From Fennellomyces sp. T-0311 (taxonomy: Eukaryota > Mucoromycota > Mucoromycetes > Mucorales > Lichtheimiaceae): a DNA stretch of 64,000 nucleotides. The position numbers and the translations under genes were made by a program. Numbering within the stretch: position 1 is the first letter of the stretch; each line of letters starts with the position of its first letter. This document shows positions 36,001 to 49,093 of the stretch, piece by piece. The stretch covers positions 62,001-126,000 of the forward strand of contig JALLLT010000010.1 in NCBI GenBank assembly GCA_025266875.1, read 5' to 3'. The notes beneath the pieces are model-generated. The model saw only the letters and a list, made by a program, of their open reading frames with translations. It made no database searches and was not told the origin of the DNA.

Positions 36001-39000
36001 AAAGCTGAAACTGGGAATGCTCGCAGACGACGCGATATACATTTCAAGGCCACGGCTGATACTTTGGGAGCTGTAGCTACAGATACAGTGAGTTTGCGCG
36101 ACATTCAATTGCGTGTCATGCGTTTCTTGGGTCGTATCGGTGGCATGAACAAGCTCATGTTGAACAATGATGGAGAAAGTACGTTGCATCAGTTGTTAGC
36201 CTGGGATCCTGAGTCAAAGCTTGAAATCAAAATACCCTTCCCCAACGCCAATGTCAAAGTCAATATGGGCAAGTTGTTTCTATTCATAGCAATTGCCTGT
36301 GCTTCTCATGCTGGACTTTTGTAGGCGAGCTACTGCCGCGTATTTGTGAATTGGCTGAATCATCTCCGGATCGCCAAGTTAAAGTGGCTGCATGTGAGCT
36401 GCTGCACGGACTGGTGCTTGCAATGATTGGTTACAGTGCCAACCGGATTCGTGATCGAAATGGTCCAACACAATCGCCTTATTACAGACTTTATAAGCGC
36501 ATATTCTCCGTTTTACTGCGTCTTGCCATCGACCTTGATCAAGTTGCGCGGGATATGTTCAGAACGCTTACCGCTCAGCTGATCCATTGGTTTACCAACA
36601 ATGCACACTACGAAAATCCAGAAACTATGGCTCTTTTGGATACTTGTATTGACGCAGCATGCAGCACCGATGCCGGTCTACGCGATTACGGTGCTGATTG
36701 TATACAAGAATTCGTAACATGGTCTATCAAACAGCAATCAATGAGCAGAAAAAATACAAGTCCCGGTAACATCAAGTCGTTGCTCAAACGATTATACAAC
36801 TACGCATCCAATCCAAGTTCCAAACAGCGACTTGGTGCTTGCATCATCTTCAATCGCATTTATCGCACGTTCCGCGAAGAAGATGCACTGGTTTCCGAGT
36901 TTACATTCGAGTTGATGTATTGGATATTCTTCAGTTTGAAACTAGCAGAGGATGATCATCCACTAATCGGTATCTGTTCTGCACAAAGGAGGAAACAAAA
37001 GTGTAGCTTACATTTTTATATGATCAGGTACTCTGGATCAGGCAAAAGAAGCAATTTCTCATATCAAGTGCATCATCCGCAAGAAAGTCAAGGTGTTTTT
37101 GACTGAAGAAAAGAGTCGACGGGCGTTTCCGGGTATGGAAACCACTGATCTACCCACACTAATTCGATGGTCCTTCGTCGAGACGGGAAAACTTCAACGA
37201 GAGTACGCCAGGGAGTGGATGAAGTTTTTCGATGAGTTTGTTGGACAAATTCCAGGTTTGTTCAGTATGACCCATTGATGCTTCACCTGACGCGTTACTA
37301 TAGGCTCCAAGGATGGCGAGGAATGGCTATCCAAAGAACTAAAGGGCGATTCGAATCTCTTGATCGAAGTGTATGAGAAAAATCCACTGATGCCAGCGGC
37401 TGTCATTGAGAAAAACCCATTGCTGTGGTTACGACAGCTGAAATGCACACTCGACGGTTACGTCTGGCTATTGCAACAAAACATGATAAAGATGGTGAAC
37501 TTATTGGATCAAAAGTCATCCAAATGCATCGACGCGTGTGTTTACCTTCTCAACCACACCCCAGAGGATCTTTTTGGCCAGCAAAGTAGTGTGGAGAAAA
37601 CCAACGGTCAAGCGCTATATACGTACAACTACTATAAACTCGTCGATTTCATCAATCAAGCTGCGCGTCTGTCAACCGACATGAACGATATCCTCGTTGA
37701 TCTGGTTTCTCGTGGAATTTTAGTCAATGAACGATTCGTGTCGCTTATCGTTCAACTACTGCTGTTACCGAATCAATACATTGATGCGGCAAAAACAGAA
37801 CAAGGGGATGCATCACATAGTCTTACTGCTGAGAAGATTCGTCAAGTGGTGAAGAATTTCTTGCACATGATGATGGAACATGGTCCTCCAAAGTTTCTTC
37901 GGATGTTCAGTCAGTCGTGTACCACGATGCTTCACTCTAACCGCATCGATCTGACCAACATGCAACTCAATCAAAGTAAGTTCAAGAAAACGATACAATT
38001 GTTTAAAACTAATGCGGCAATTAGGTGCGCTGAACGATATGGTCCAAACAATAGATGGTATCAAGTTGTTGCAAGATCTGAAAATGTTTGATATGGTGTG
38101 CCAAGCTACACCAAAATCATCTGGTGGAAGTGACTCTGCGCTGGCGTACTGCAGCTCTTTGTTTGACAAGTTTAACGAATTTAACAATACCACAGAACCT
38201 GTATGGATCGACCTGGTGGGCGAAATTCTCAAGATTGCATTCCATCAGCGAGGATTCGCAGAGAAGCACGCTGAGGATCTGTTATTGAACCATAGCGAGT
38301 TGTACACTGAAAGATCTGCGATATACCAGAGATTCAACTCTTATGTAAGTGAAGGAAACTGTGCTTCCGTAGTATTCAGTACTGAGTTCTGGTGTATGTA
38401 GATCAATGATTTGGTGGCAACAAACTTTAAAGAGTTTGCGCCTGTGTTGATCTCTCATGTCGATGATCGGTTCATTATTGATGTGACTATTGGTGTTGTT
38501 GAGTATCTCAGAACAGAGCGAAACACACGTAAAAATGAAATCACGCGATTCATCGAAGATGTAAGTGTTTTCTACGCTGCCTTGGATCATGTATCTCATC
38601 AAGCTGTGTAGCTTTTATACAACACGACATTCCTGCCAGACATGTAAGCTACAAAAATAGGTAACTTACACAACTGATTCCAACTCCCTTGGTAATGCTA
38701 GTATTCGCATCTGGCGTGAACCTTCCAAAGTATCGTATCTGGTTAAATTTTTGAAGGGTATGTTTGGTGCCGATCCCGGCATCTGCTCTCGAACGAGGAA
38801 TCATGGTGTGTTCTCGACACTCTGTGAAGCTCTGGAAGTTTGCTTACAGCGAGATATTCCACTATCTGTCAAGACCGAAGCATTTGATTTGATTCCAATG
38901 TACATTACTATATCTGGTGATCATATTGATAAGGTACATTTATTGATAACCCGGTTTGTTTGGGTTACTAAATGGGTATGTAGATCAAGAAGGCAGTTGA

Positions 39001-42000
39001 CGAAACTGTTAAGCACCAACTCAGATACCGGTCAACCGATCTCAAGCCAGGCACTGAAGTGTAAGTAGTACACAGCTGAACTAAATATCCGTACATTGAC
39101 AAGTCGATAGCTACAATGACTATATCAATGCGTTGGATAAATTGCTGGGCATCATGTCACGATTCAACACTATATGGATTTTCCAGATTCTATTCCCCAT
39201 GTTCGTGCAAGAAGCAAACCACATACACTCGGATGCCATGCGCAAACATATTGGTATCTTTGCCAAGCATCTCGGACCAAGCGAGTTTAAGAAAACCATC
39301 GACATTTGCTTCAAGTAAAATTTAGAGAATATTCAAAAAGTAGCAAACCAGACAACTCAACTTTTCCTTATTAGTCTTTTCAAAGATACCAGTCAGGAAA
39401 TGGCATGGCGTCAAGCCACGATCAACCTCATCATTTGGCTCTTTGCTCTGGTACCTGAAGGACACGTCATTCATTTTTACGTTGACAATATCCGGTACAT
39501 CATGTCGATCGTTGAAGAAGACTTATTGCGACGCGGTTCAGATCAAGAAATTATTGACGATATGGAAGAAAAAATGTGTGGTTTTCGATTGATGCAAGCC
39601 ATGTATGAAAAGTTACCTGCAATCGATGTTCATGGGCAAAACAGCGAGATTGTCAAGGCATTTGTTGGTGGAATCGATCAGGAAGGGCAAGGGCGCAAGC
39701 TGACAAACGAATTGGTGAAGAATGCTCATAATGCCAAGAAGCGGAGAGAAGCGCCCGAAAGCAACCCTGATATTGTGGATGCCAGGCTACGGTACCATCG
39801 TGTCGCTTACAATGCCATTACAGCTGCCATATTGCGTACACAGAAGGCGGAAAAATTCTTTGCGGGTTTCCTGCTTAGGAGCAATCCGAATGAACCATTG
39901 TGGGAGAATATCGTGGACACTACTGTGGTTTTCAATTTACCAGCGCAACTTCCAAAGCGGATGGAACGGATTCGGCTCGAGGAGTTTAAGCGAAGAGCAG
40001 ATACCGAAAAGGAAGAGATTGAGGATGAGGCCAAGTACATGGCATCCATCCGATCTGCTGCTGATAGGTAAACATTGCTTTTTATGAGGATAAGGTCATT
40101 TATTGATCTGTTGCGATAGTTTGTCCCAGCCCACTTTGGCAGATGTAGGCATTACTTAAGATTTCCCTAAATGACGGCTGAGCTAAACGCTACTTTCTTT
40201 GCAGATGGCCGTCGCATCACTGAACCTCAATAGTACCGTGGCTGATGACTTACCTGAACCCATGGCAGATAAAGGTCACTCTCTCTTTGATACGGATGAG
40301 GAACAAGTTACTGTGGATAGACCTCGGTAAGATTACCCGCTGAACGCCTTTCGAATCATATTTTGTAACGCAGCAATAGGTCGAAGAATACAATGGAATT
40401 GGACCCGATCAGTGAGAATCCATGTATGAAGCCTCTTATTGCTGTTATCCGAAGATTGCACCGAAATATCACACCGCCCAATGAAGGAGCAACTGATATG
40501 CCCGATTGGATGAAGGAAATGAACAGGGTTTTCAATGCGCCAGGTAGATTAAAGATGATGTAGCTATTTTTTTTAAACTTACTATCTATTGGTCAATTTT
40601 AGATACGTCGATCAATGTACGCCTTTTCCTTGCGAAAGCAATGACGATGGTCCCGGAGGCGTTTGAGCCATATGCTGAACATTGGGTGAGACCAGTTATG
40701 AAGCTTGTCAGGGAAGGTGACAAGTACGGAGAGCCTTTTAATTACTTTGTCCAGGTATTTTTTTGTCTTTGACTTCAAGTAAAGCAGACAGATTTACACA
40801 GTATAGGACGCTTGCATTCTCTTGGTGACGTGGGGTGTCAATGTCAAGTTGAAGAGCAATTATGATGATCGAGTACTGCTCTTTGACTTTATGGTAAGAA
40901 TACAGCACCTCGCCTATGAGATATGTGTGTATTAATCGTATCTTTCCAGAACTACCTTATGGAAAATGCATACAATCCAGTATTCGGTATTCTCAAAGCC
41001 AACGTCCAGATCATCAAAGCTATGTTTGAAAATTGGGCTAAGCAGATCGTCGTACCTACGGTAACTGAAGTTAATCGAATAGCTGCCTAAGTAAAACTAA
41101 AGTTTTCTATTGCATAGCCTATCGTGTACAAAGAACTGACAACCAAGAGACCTGGACGAGGAGATCAGGTCGGACTTCAGTTCGTTGGAATGATTTTGGC
41201 GCACGACATTGATCCGTTTTATCAAGGCCCCGAAGTCAATCTAAACGGTCTCACCGAAGAACAATTCTATATGGGTATACGCGACAACCTGTTGCATAAA
41301 TATCGCGATGTGTACGGAGACGCAGCTGAAGTACTCGGTTGGGTACTCGAATACAAAAAGAAGCATGGCAAGTCGACGGAATATATTGAGAAACTGATCG
41401 ATGATACGCTTTCGCGCATGGATCCTTTGCAATTGAATCATCCAGGTGATGAAGCCAAATTTCTCGTATGTGTCCAACGCATTCAGCTCCACGATCGGTC
41501 TATTATCAAAAAATACATGACAAAAGTCCTTTATCTCGTGTCGCAGCTGTATGGAGATCTCAAAATCCTTGCTCTGCAGATTATTGCCGCAAGCAGTGAA
41601 GATATTCCCGACTTGTTTATAACACTTCAGTCCAAGAAGTTGTTAAAAATCTTGTCGCGCGGGTAACTCATTATATGGGAGTTACTTTGTGGTTTGCTAA
41701 AGGTTGTTTTCTTTGTAGAAACGAAGAGATACAACGATCGCTGTTGATGATCCTGGATAAGATCGCTGGTACCTTGAATTTGAATCAAATCGACCAAGCG
41801 CTTGATGCATTGTCCAACACTTATGTCAGTCACGCGAATCAAGAATGTCGGGTAAAGATGAATGCCATGGTAACATATCTGCGGTTCCTCATCGTTGCTT
41901 CTGTATAGTTACTCTTTTACAAATTCCTTGAATCTGTCAACAACACTGTTCAAGGAAGGAATGCTCTTCTGAGCGACAGGATCAAAGTGTTGCTGCTCCG

Positions 42001-45000
42001 AGCACTGGTCGACCCGAATGATGCGATTCGAAACAATGCCACTGCTTATATCAAAACAACTTACGGCTTGCAACAAGATATTTATGAACGGCTCAAATCT
42101 GTGCTGAGGTAAGTACAGGAGAACCCACTCAAGGGCATAATGTTTACTGTTTTTCATAGCAATATGTACATGCCTGAGGTCGAGAATATGTATATCCTTT
42201 ACAGCACTGAGATACTGTTGGATTGCTGCAAGGAAAGCCATGATTACATTGAGCCACTGTTTAATGCACCTCTTCCAAACGCAAAGTTTGATAAAGATTA
42301 TCAACGGATCAACACCTCGTGGCAACTGCGAAATCCCATGACACCTTTGTTTGTAGCAACCCAGGAACAAACAGTAAGTACACGCGCGAATAGTTTTACG
42401 CATCACAGCTCACCTTTGATGTACTAGCTGAACACCGAAGACTTTGAAGGAGGCCTTCGGGCTACCCAGAACACACTTCAATTTAGCTTGACTCAGGATG
42501 GACAAGGTTCACAAGCGGGTTCGGCGTCATTGCTGTCATCCTTTGCCCCATCGTTGACCACGCAAGACATGGATATTGACAGTGTAGGCGTTGATGAGAG
42601 CCAACAAGCAACTGATGATTACCGACGAGCTGTTGGACGCCGCAAAGAAACCAAATACCAAAAGATTCAACGACGTTTCGTCAAGACAACCCAACAGCAA
42701 GAGTCATTGCACTTTTCTGGTGTACATGATCGTCGGCGAAAACGACTTCAAAAGGCGGCCATGTTACAGAAACTTGCCCGTGAGAAGCGGGTGCATATGA
42801 CTCGTCAATATAGAATTGGTTTGTATTTTAATGAAATTTTATATCATTGGTCACTGATGCGCTTTGGTAGGTGAACTTCCTGATATACAAATTCAAAAAT
42901 CTGAGATAGTGATGCCGCTGCAAGTCCTTGGAAGAACTGACAATGATGTCGGGCGTATACTTCTCGCGATGCTTGCCAACGGTATTACTGAAGTTGTCAA
43001 AGCACATAAAGGAGAGGTATTTTAAGCGCTTTACTGGATTGACATCAATTTAACGCTGCTTTGATACTTAGCGCAATTACAAGGCAGAAATCACAAAGAT
43101 TTTGCAAGAGAATCTGGAAAAGAGTACGATCTACTTTCCACCCGCTATTGGCTCTTTCTTGAGAATCTGCTATGATCTTGGAGGATCATTTGTTCCGAGT
43201 CAAGTCATCAACACCGTTAGCCAGAGAAGCAACAACCAAAGCCTTGGCATCGCTTTACTCGAAAAACAAATCATCTACCACGTTGAAGATGAACCACAAC
43301 CGGCAAGGAAAAAGGCTCGCAAGGCTAAAGCGGAGAAACTGGGTGAGGATAAAAAGCAATGGATCGACCTGGCCAAGCTATACAAGTCGGTCGATCAACC
43401 CGAAATTTTTCAAAATCTGTATCAAGCACGGGTGGCCACTGTTTCAACCGCTAAAGGTAATAACGTAAAGCCACGAAAGAGACTGATCTAATAGAAAAGA
43501 AACAGATGCAATTGATATCGAGATTCAAGGACGTTATGCCGATGCAGGCAACTTGTTTGTAGATACATATGACAAAAACACCGGTGAAGTGGACCCTGAA
43601 GAAGAGCGACTTTGGATCCAAGAGCTCTTGCATTGCTATGAACAGTTGGCTTCGTGGCAAGATATCGCTTTCTGGGTTGAGACAAAGTTCGAAGGAGATT
43701 TTAGTTTGATATGGGATGACGACGAAAAGGTAAGTTAAGTTGATAGGTCCTTTGAGTATGCTAAACGGTGATAATAGGACGAATATGTCAACTACTTTAT
43801 GCGAAGCTACACGAAGTTAAGACAAGGAACAACCGATCCCGAAGGCGACTTTTCCGCGTGGACTGACGAGCGACCAAATCCTGTTTTCAACTTTATTTCA
43901 GCTGCTACTGAAGTGCCTGATCACATGGACTATTTGATTCGGCATGCTGCTTGCGGTATGTCTTTTATGCTCTTTGTATCTAAATATACTGACTATTTTT
44001 TATTTTCCAATGACACAGACGTTTCACTCAACGCAATTGCAATCAACGAATATGATCGAGCCCGCTACTATATCCGTCATTCTTACGATAACTTGCTATC
44101 TGTGTGGACAAGCTTGCATCCATTAGCTAATAGCAGTCGAATGGCACAGTTAGCAGTGCTTGAAAGAACAGTGGAACTAGAAGATTTTCTCAACCTAGTA
44201 TCCGATCTACAAAGGGGTGTGGCTGGATCTAACGAAATTGAAAAGTACATGCGCGGTCTAGTGACAAGGTAATGTGGAACGCTTTGACTGTTACGAAGGA
44301 ATTGTCTCATTTACCTTTTGCAATAGATATCCCGACCAAAATCTTGATCCTATGGGTATCTGGGATGATATCATTGACGCGAGAAACGTATTCCTCGATG
44401 AAATTGCAAGTATGCAAGCAATTCCTCAAATGCAATCTCCACGGATGGAACCCATCATTGAGTATCGCAAGAAGCTTCTCAAGTCGATGGTTTCGGCATC
44501 ATTACAACAAAACAATGCGGACGTGGCTTCAAGTCGTATCACAGCATTGGATTCATGGGGAATTGAAAAGCAAGAAAAATTGATCATGCAACTTCAAGCC
44601 AGGTTGAAGGAGGTACACTTACTGGATGATTCAAAGCAACTGGAGAAGATAGCATACATGATGGGCCGCGTGTTCAGACACGATGGAGCCATGTCCTCAT
44701 CGACCAAATATGGACACGAATTTAAGATGGTTGCCGGCGAAGTATTCGAGTTGGCCCGCAAGAAACTTCAAGATAACCCTGATGATGCATTTAACTCTTT
44801 CATGTCAGCACCTAGTCTAGCCAACTTGATGAAGTCGCACAAGTTCAAGGATGCGGCTATGCTTGCGAATTATGTCAATTCCAGTGGATACCGTTATTTG
44901 CAAGATACATACGTGAACACAATGGATAAGGTATACAGTGTGACTTTTGATAGAAAGTGGGTAATTGACAGAGCCTATAGGATTCATCGTTGCATGCTGA

Positions 45001-47735
45001 GTGTCTTTGGAGGTTTGCTGAATACTGTGATAATGTACTACGCGCGAACGAAGATGAACTGGCCAAATTTACGGTATGCTGACAGCCATTTTATGTGGCT
45101 GATCGATTACTGATTTGCTGTGTAGGTCAAAATCGATCCAATTCTTTATAGCCGTATTGTGATTACCAGCTACTTCAGCGCAATGGACCTTGGTAGAAAG
45201 GAAGCAATCGAACGGTTCCCTCGACTTTTGGATCTGATTGAGCGTTACCCAGAAAATGGACACGAATTTAAATCAAAGGTAAAGAAATGCTAAAGACACC
45301 TGTGAGCAATTGCTTAATAAAGACTAGGCCGAAACATTTGGTGCAACATGGATGTATATCAGATGGATTCCACAAATGATGGCAGTCTTGGATACAACCA
45401 TTGCTATGGACGTCTTTCCAGCAATTCACAAGCTCGCACAGAGCTATCCCAATGCACTTTACTATGCATTCAACATCAGTAACGACCATTACAAATCCCT
45501 TGGCGATAGACTGGATGTAAACGTCAAAAACGAAATCAGTAAGATTGAAGAAGCCCTTCGATCGCCTCTCCTGGAGAAATTTGTCTTTGAGCTTCGTCGC
45601 CTCACTCACCCTCATCACATTTTGTTCGACTTCGCAGAATTTATTGAGGTAAATGGTGTAAATCAAGTGACGCGGTTTAGTTAATTAAAGCGATGTGCAT
45701 ATAGTCAATATGCGAGCAACCTGATGTGAACAAGGAGTTTGTCAAGGCAGCCTACGACGATTTCCACAGACTATTTATGGATATACGCAACAACGAAATG
45801 GGCTCGTTTCCTAAAGGCTTTGGAACCTCATGTGTATCCCAGTTACGAGAAGTTCTTGGTAAGATCAAACGAGTCAAAACATAACCAAGTTTAACATTAT
45901 CGAACAGGCAATGATGGGTCCAAGATACTCAGGCCGAATGGTACTCAAATATACCGATTAAGAAGAATCGCCAATGAGGTTTACAACCAATGGAACCAGA
46001 ATAAAAGTAAGCCATCAGATCTACGCGAATATTCACCATGGCTTGCAAAGTTTCAAGTCACGGACCATGTGGATGTAAGTAAATAAGATAATGAAATGTA
46101 AACCCTCGGATATTCACCAGCTTGGCCAGGAAATTGAAGTGCCTGGACAATATACCGGTCTTCGGAAACCAGATCCGGCTCGGCACGCCAAAATAGCCAA
46201 CTTTGATCAACGGCTTTTGGTTATGAATTCCATACGGGTACCCAAACGATTGCGTATTTACGGCACGGATGAGCATGTTTACGACTTTTTGGTCAAGGTG
46301 AGATAATTTACTAAGGGTGTATTTAGTATATCCTGTTCACTAAACATATATGCTATTAGGGAGGCGAAGATCTTCGACTAGATCAACGTATTCAGCAGCT
46401 TTTCGTTGTTATGAATGAGCTACTGCAAAATGATCCTTACTGTGCACGTCACAAGGTCAACATCCGAACATACAAAGTTATCCCAATGACGACCAAAGTT
46501 GGTATGATCGAATGGGTCCCGGATACAGAGCCACTGCAGGTATCTCTAAATTCAATCGCTGAAGGCGAGAGAACGATAAGAAACGGGGGATTGCAATATG
46601 GAAGCTACATCGGAAAAAACAAAAGGAAGGGAGACAACCATGGTCATCTCACGTCATACACACTTCCACGAGATGAAATCGTTAGTACTTTCGAATCGAT
46701 ATCCAGTAGGATTTCTCCCTATCTCCTGCGCGACTACTTTCTCAGGATGGTAGCATCTCCTGAAGCCTTCTTGTATGTGCGCGATGACTTTGTCCACAGT
46801 CTGGCGGCCATATGCATCTCAGGCTACGTGCTAGGTATGTTCCCATGTCTCTAGATACATTTTACTAACTTGATTAACAGGTATAGGTGATCGGCATTTG
46901 GAGAACTTCTTGCTGGATAAGAAATCGTAAGAATTCTACTGATAGTCAGATCTGCAACTAACACTGTCGGCCGTAGTGGTCACCTCATTGCTATTGACTT
47001 TGGACATGCGTTTGGATCAGCAACCGAAATTCTTCCTATCCCTGAGTTGATACCTTTCCGCTTGACGCGACAGCTTGTCAACGTCTGCCAACCCGTGGGC
47101 GTTTCAGAAATGATGGAAACCCCAATGACATATATCCTCCAGACCTTCCAGACCAACAAGGCCATCATTCTCAACACAATGGATGTTTTCATCAAGGAGC
47201 CTCTGCTGGACTGGCGTAAGGAAGCGATACGCGAAGCACACAAACAAAGTAAGTGACATCATTCTTATGTAAAGCAGTAAGATAGCTCACCAATTTTTTT
47301 TTATTTTGCACACGCAGGGTTGTTGTCTGAGGAAGGAGACACAGGACCGAGTGATCGCCCTAGTAGCACAGGGTCCAGTACAACGTCCTCCATAATGGAT
47401 CAAGAAATTGCCTGGTATCCGCAACAAAAGCTTGATACGGCTCGACGAAAACTCGCTCGTGAAAACCCTTCATGTGAGTATGGACTCGAAGCGACTGGAT
47501 AGGCACTAAACTGTATATAGATACCATGGTGAGGGATCTATTGCGGAACCAAAGGGTCAAGCCGTACCACGAAGTGATGAAAAAGGCTGTGAAAGGTGAC
47601 GAGCAATTCAACGTGCGAGCTACAGTAGGAGAGACATGTGCGACAGTCCAGGAGCAAGTGCGATGCCTTATAGACTTGGCAACCGACCCGGCTATCCTTG
47701 GTCGAACATGGAAAGGCTGGAAGCCGTACGTTTAA
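33038..47735 (+). CDS. DNA-dependent protein kinase catalytic subunit homologue (DNA-PKcs)
   Basis: A ~14.7-kb gene with roughly forty short introns, encoding about 4,000 residues, the normal size for DNA-PKcs, the Ku-recruited kinase of non-homologous end joining. The N-terminal two thirds (33038 to about 42400) are helical HEAT-type repeats. Around 42440-42900 a TQ/SQ-rich, then basic, segment leads into GELPDIQIQ, nearly identical to the human GDLPDIQIK at the same place. The FAT domain follows (about 42900-45720). The kinase domain (about 46090-47245) has FDQRLLVMNSIRVPKRL, catalytic loop GIGDRHLENFLL, activation motif IDFGHAFG, and then IPFRLTRQLVNV and NTMDVFIKEPLLDW, both DNA-PKcs-specific rather than ATM, ATR or TOR. 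The FATC end is CLIDLATDPAILGRTWKGWK followed by two residues. Exons join in phase where checked, for example at the 36970-37030 intron. No break seen. Confidence 0.93.
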
Positions 47736-47854
47736 GCCGACTATGCAGCAAAAAAATTAACTGAGTTTTAATGACGTTTTAAAATGGAAATCTTTTTTTT
47801 TCACTGTTTCTTTTGTGTTGCTCCCACACTTACGTTTCTTTTTCCACGTCGACA

Positions 47855-49093
47855 ATGGCTTCTACCGACATTGCAATTGTCCCTGCTGAACTAGACGCCG
47901 CAGAAACCGGGTATGTGAAAAGACGCGCGGTTTCCGCCGCAGGAAGCTGACCTGATTTGCTGTATATCAGTGGTTTGGCCCAGTCTTTGAAGGACTGTGC
48001 TGCCGGAACCGTTGGCGGCATCATGCAAGTGTTGGTTGGTCAGGTAAAAATAACAAATATACATTATATGATCCGTAACCAAGTTACTCATGACGACAAA
48101 AAACATAGCCCTTCGATACGGTCAAAGTGGTAAGATTTCAAAGCAATGATTCGGAATCCAGGAACCTGCAAGATTTGACTGTGGTATATAAAAAATATAG
48201 CGTCTGCAAACCCAATCGACCACAAACCCGGTCTATAGTGGTATGATGGACTGTGTGCGGCAGACTCGTGAGCGTGAAGGTTTGCGCGGGTTTTACAAAG
48301 TATGACTCGGTGAATGACTCGGTGAAAGGAACCCACCACTTATCTTTTGCCTTCTAAATTAGGGAACTGCGACACCTTTGGTCGGTATCGGTGCCTGTGT
48401 TTCAATCCAATTCGTGGTTGTCGAGTCCATGAAGCGCAGATTCGCGCAAAAGAACAAGGGAGAGCCGCTGTCCAACGCGCAATTGTATCTGGCCGGTGCT
48501 GCTAGCGGCGTTGCCAACTCGGTTGTGTCGGGTCCAGTCGAGCACATCCGTACTCGTCTGCAGGTACAGACGGGCACCGGATACAGTGGCCCCATCGATT
48601 GCATTCGTCAGATCTATCGTTCCCATGGTATCCAGGGCATCTACAAGGGTCAAGGTATCACCATGGCGCGTGAATTCCAAGGTTACGGTGCCTACTTTTT
48701 CGCATATGAGTGGCTGGTGCGTCGCTCCATGGAGAAGTCCGGCTTGCAATCTCGTGCCGAGCTCCCTTCTTATGAGGTGTGCATGTATGGAGCTGGCGCT
48801 GGCTACGCTATGTGGCTTACTATCTATCCCATGGATGCCGTCAAATCCAAACTCCAAACTGACGGCTTTGGTGCTGCACGTAAATATGCTTCGGTCATGG
48901 ATTGTATTCGAAAGACAATGGCTGCCGAAGGTGTTGCAGGTTTCTTCCGCGGTGTGGGTCCTTGTTTGCTTCGTGCTGCTCCTTGCAATGCTGCAACATT
49001 TATGGGGTAAGTTTGGTTTTCTTTGTTGTGGTTTTGAAACTCACCAATTCCTGTCATAACAGCTTCGAACTTGCCATGCGCGTCATTTCGTAA
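47855..49093 (+). CDS. Mitochondrial carrier, YMC1/YMC2-like
   Basis: Five to six exons encode a ~300-residue six-helix solute carrier of the inner mitochondrial membrane. ATG 47855 gives [19 protein letters not shown]; exon 2 starts [19 protein letters not shown]. Three carrier signatures are visible: PFDTVKV/RLQ (split by an intron near 48132-48200), [10 protein letters not shown] (about 48530-48560) and [10 protein letters not shown] (about 48828-48857). The pairs [17 protein letters not shown] and [19 protein letters not shown] match yeast Ymc1/Ymc2 closely (GTLTPLIGVGACVSLQF, LRAAPANGATF, FELAMR), which transport amino-acid or carboxylate metabolites. The exact substrate cannot be read from sequence. 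Starts only 120 bp after the DNA-PKcs stop and is transcribed the same way. Confidence 0.88.

Noticed and set aside
33038..47735. Identification as ATM, TOR or TRA1/TRRAP
   Set aside because: The post-kinase and FATC motifs and the GELPDIQIQ segment match DNA-PKcs; TRRAP lacks catalytic residues, which are present here.
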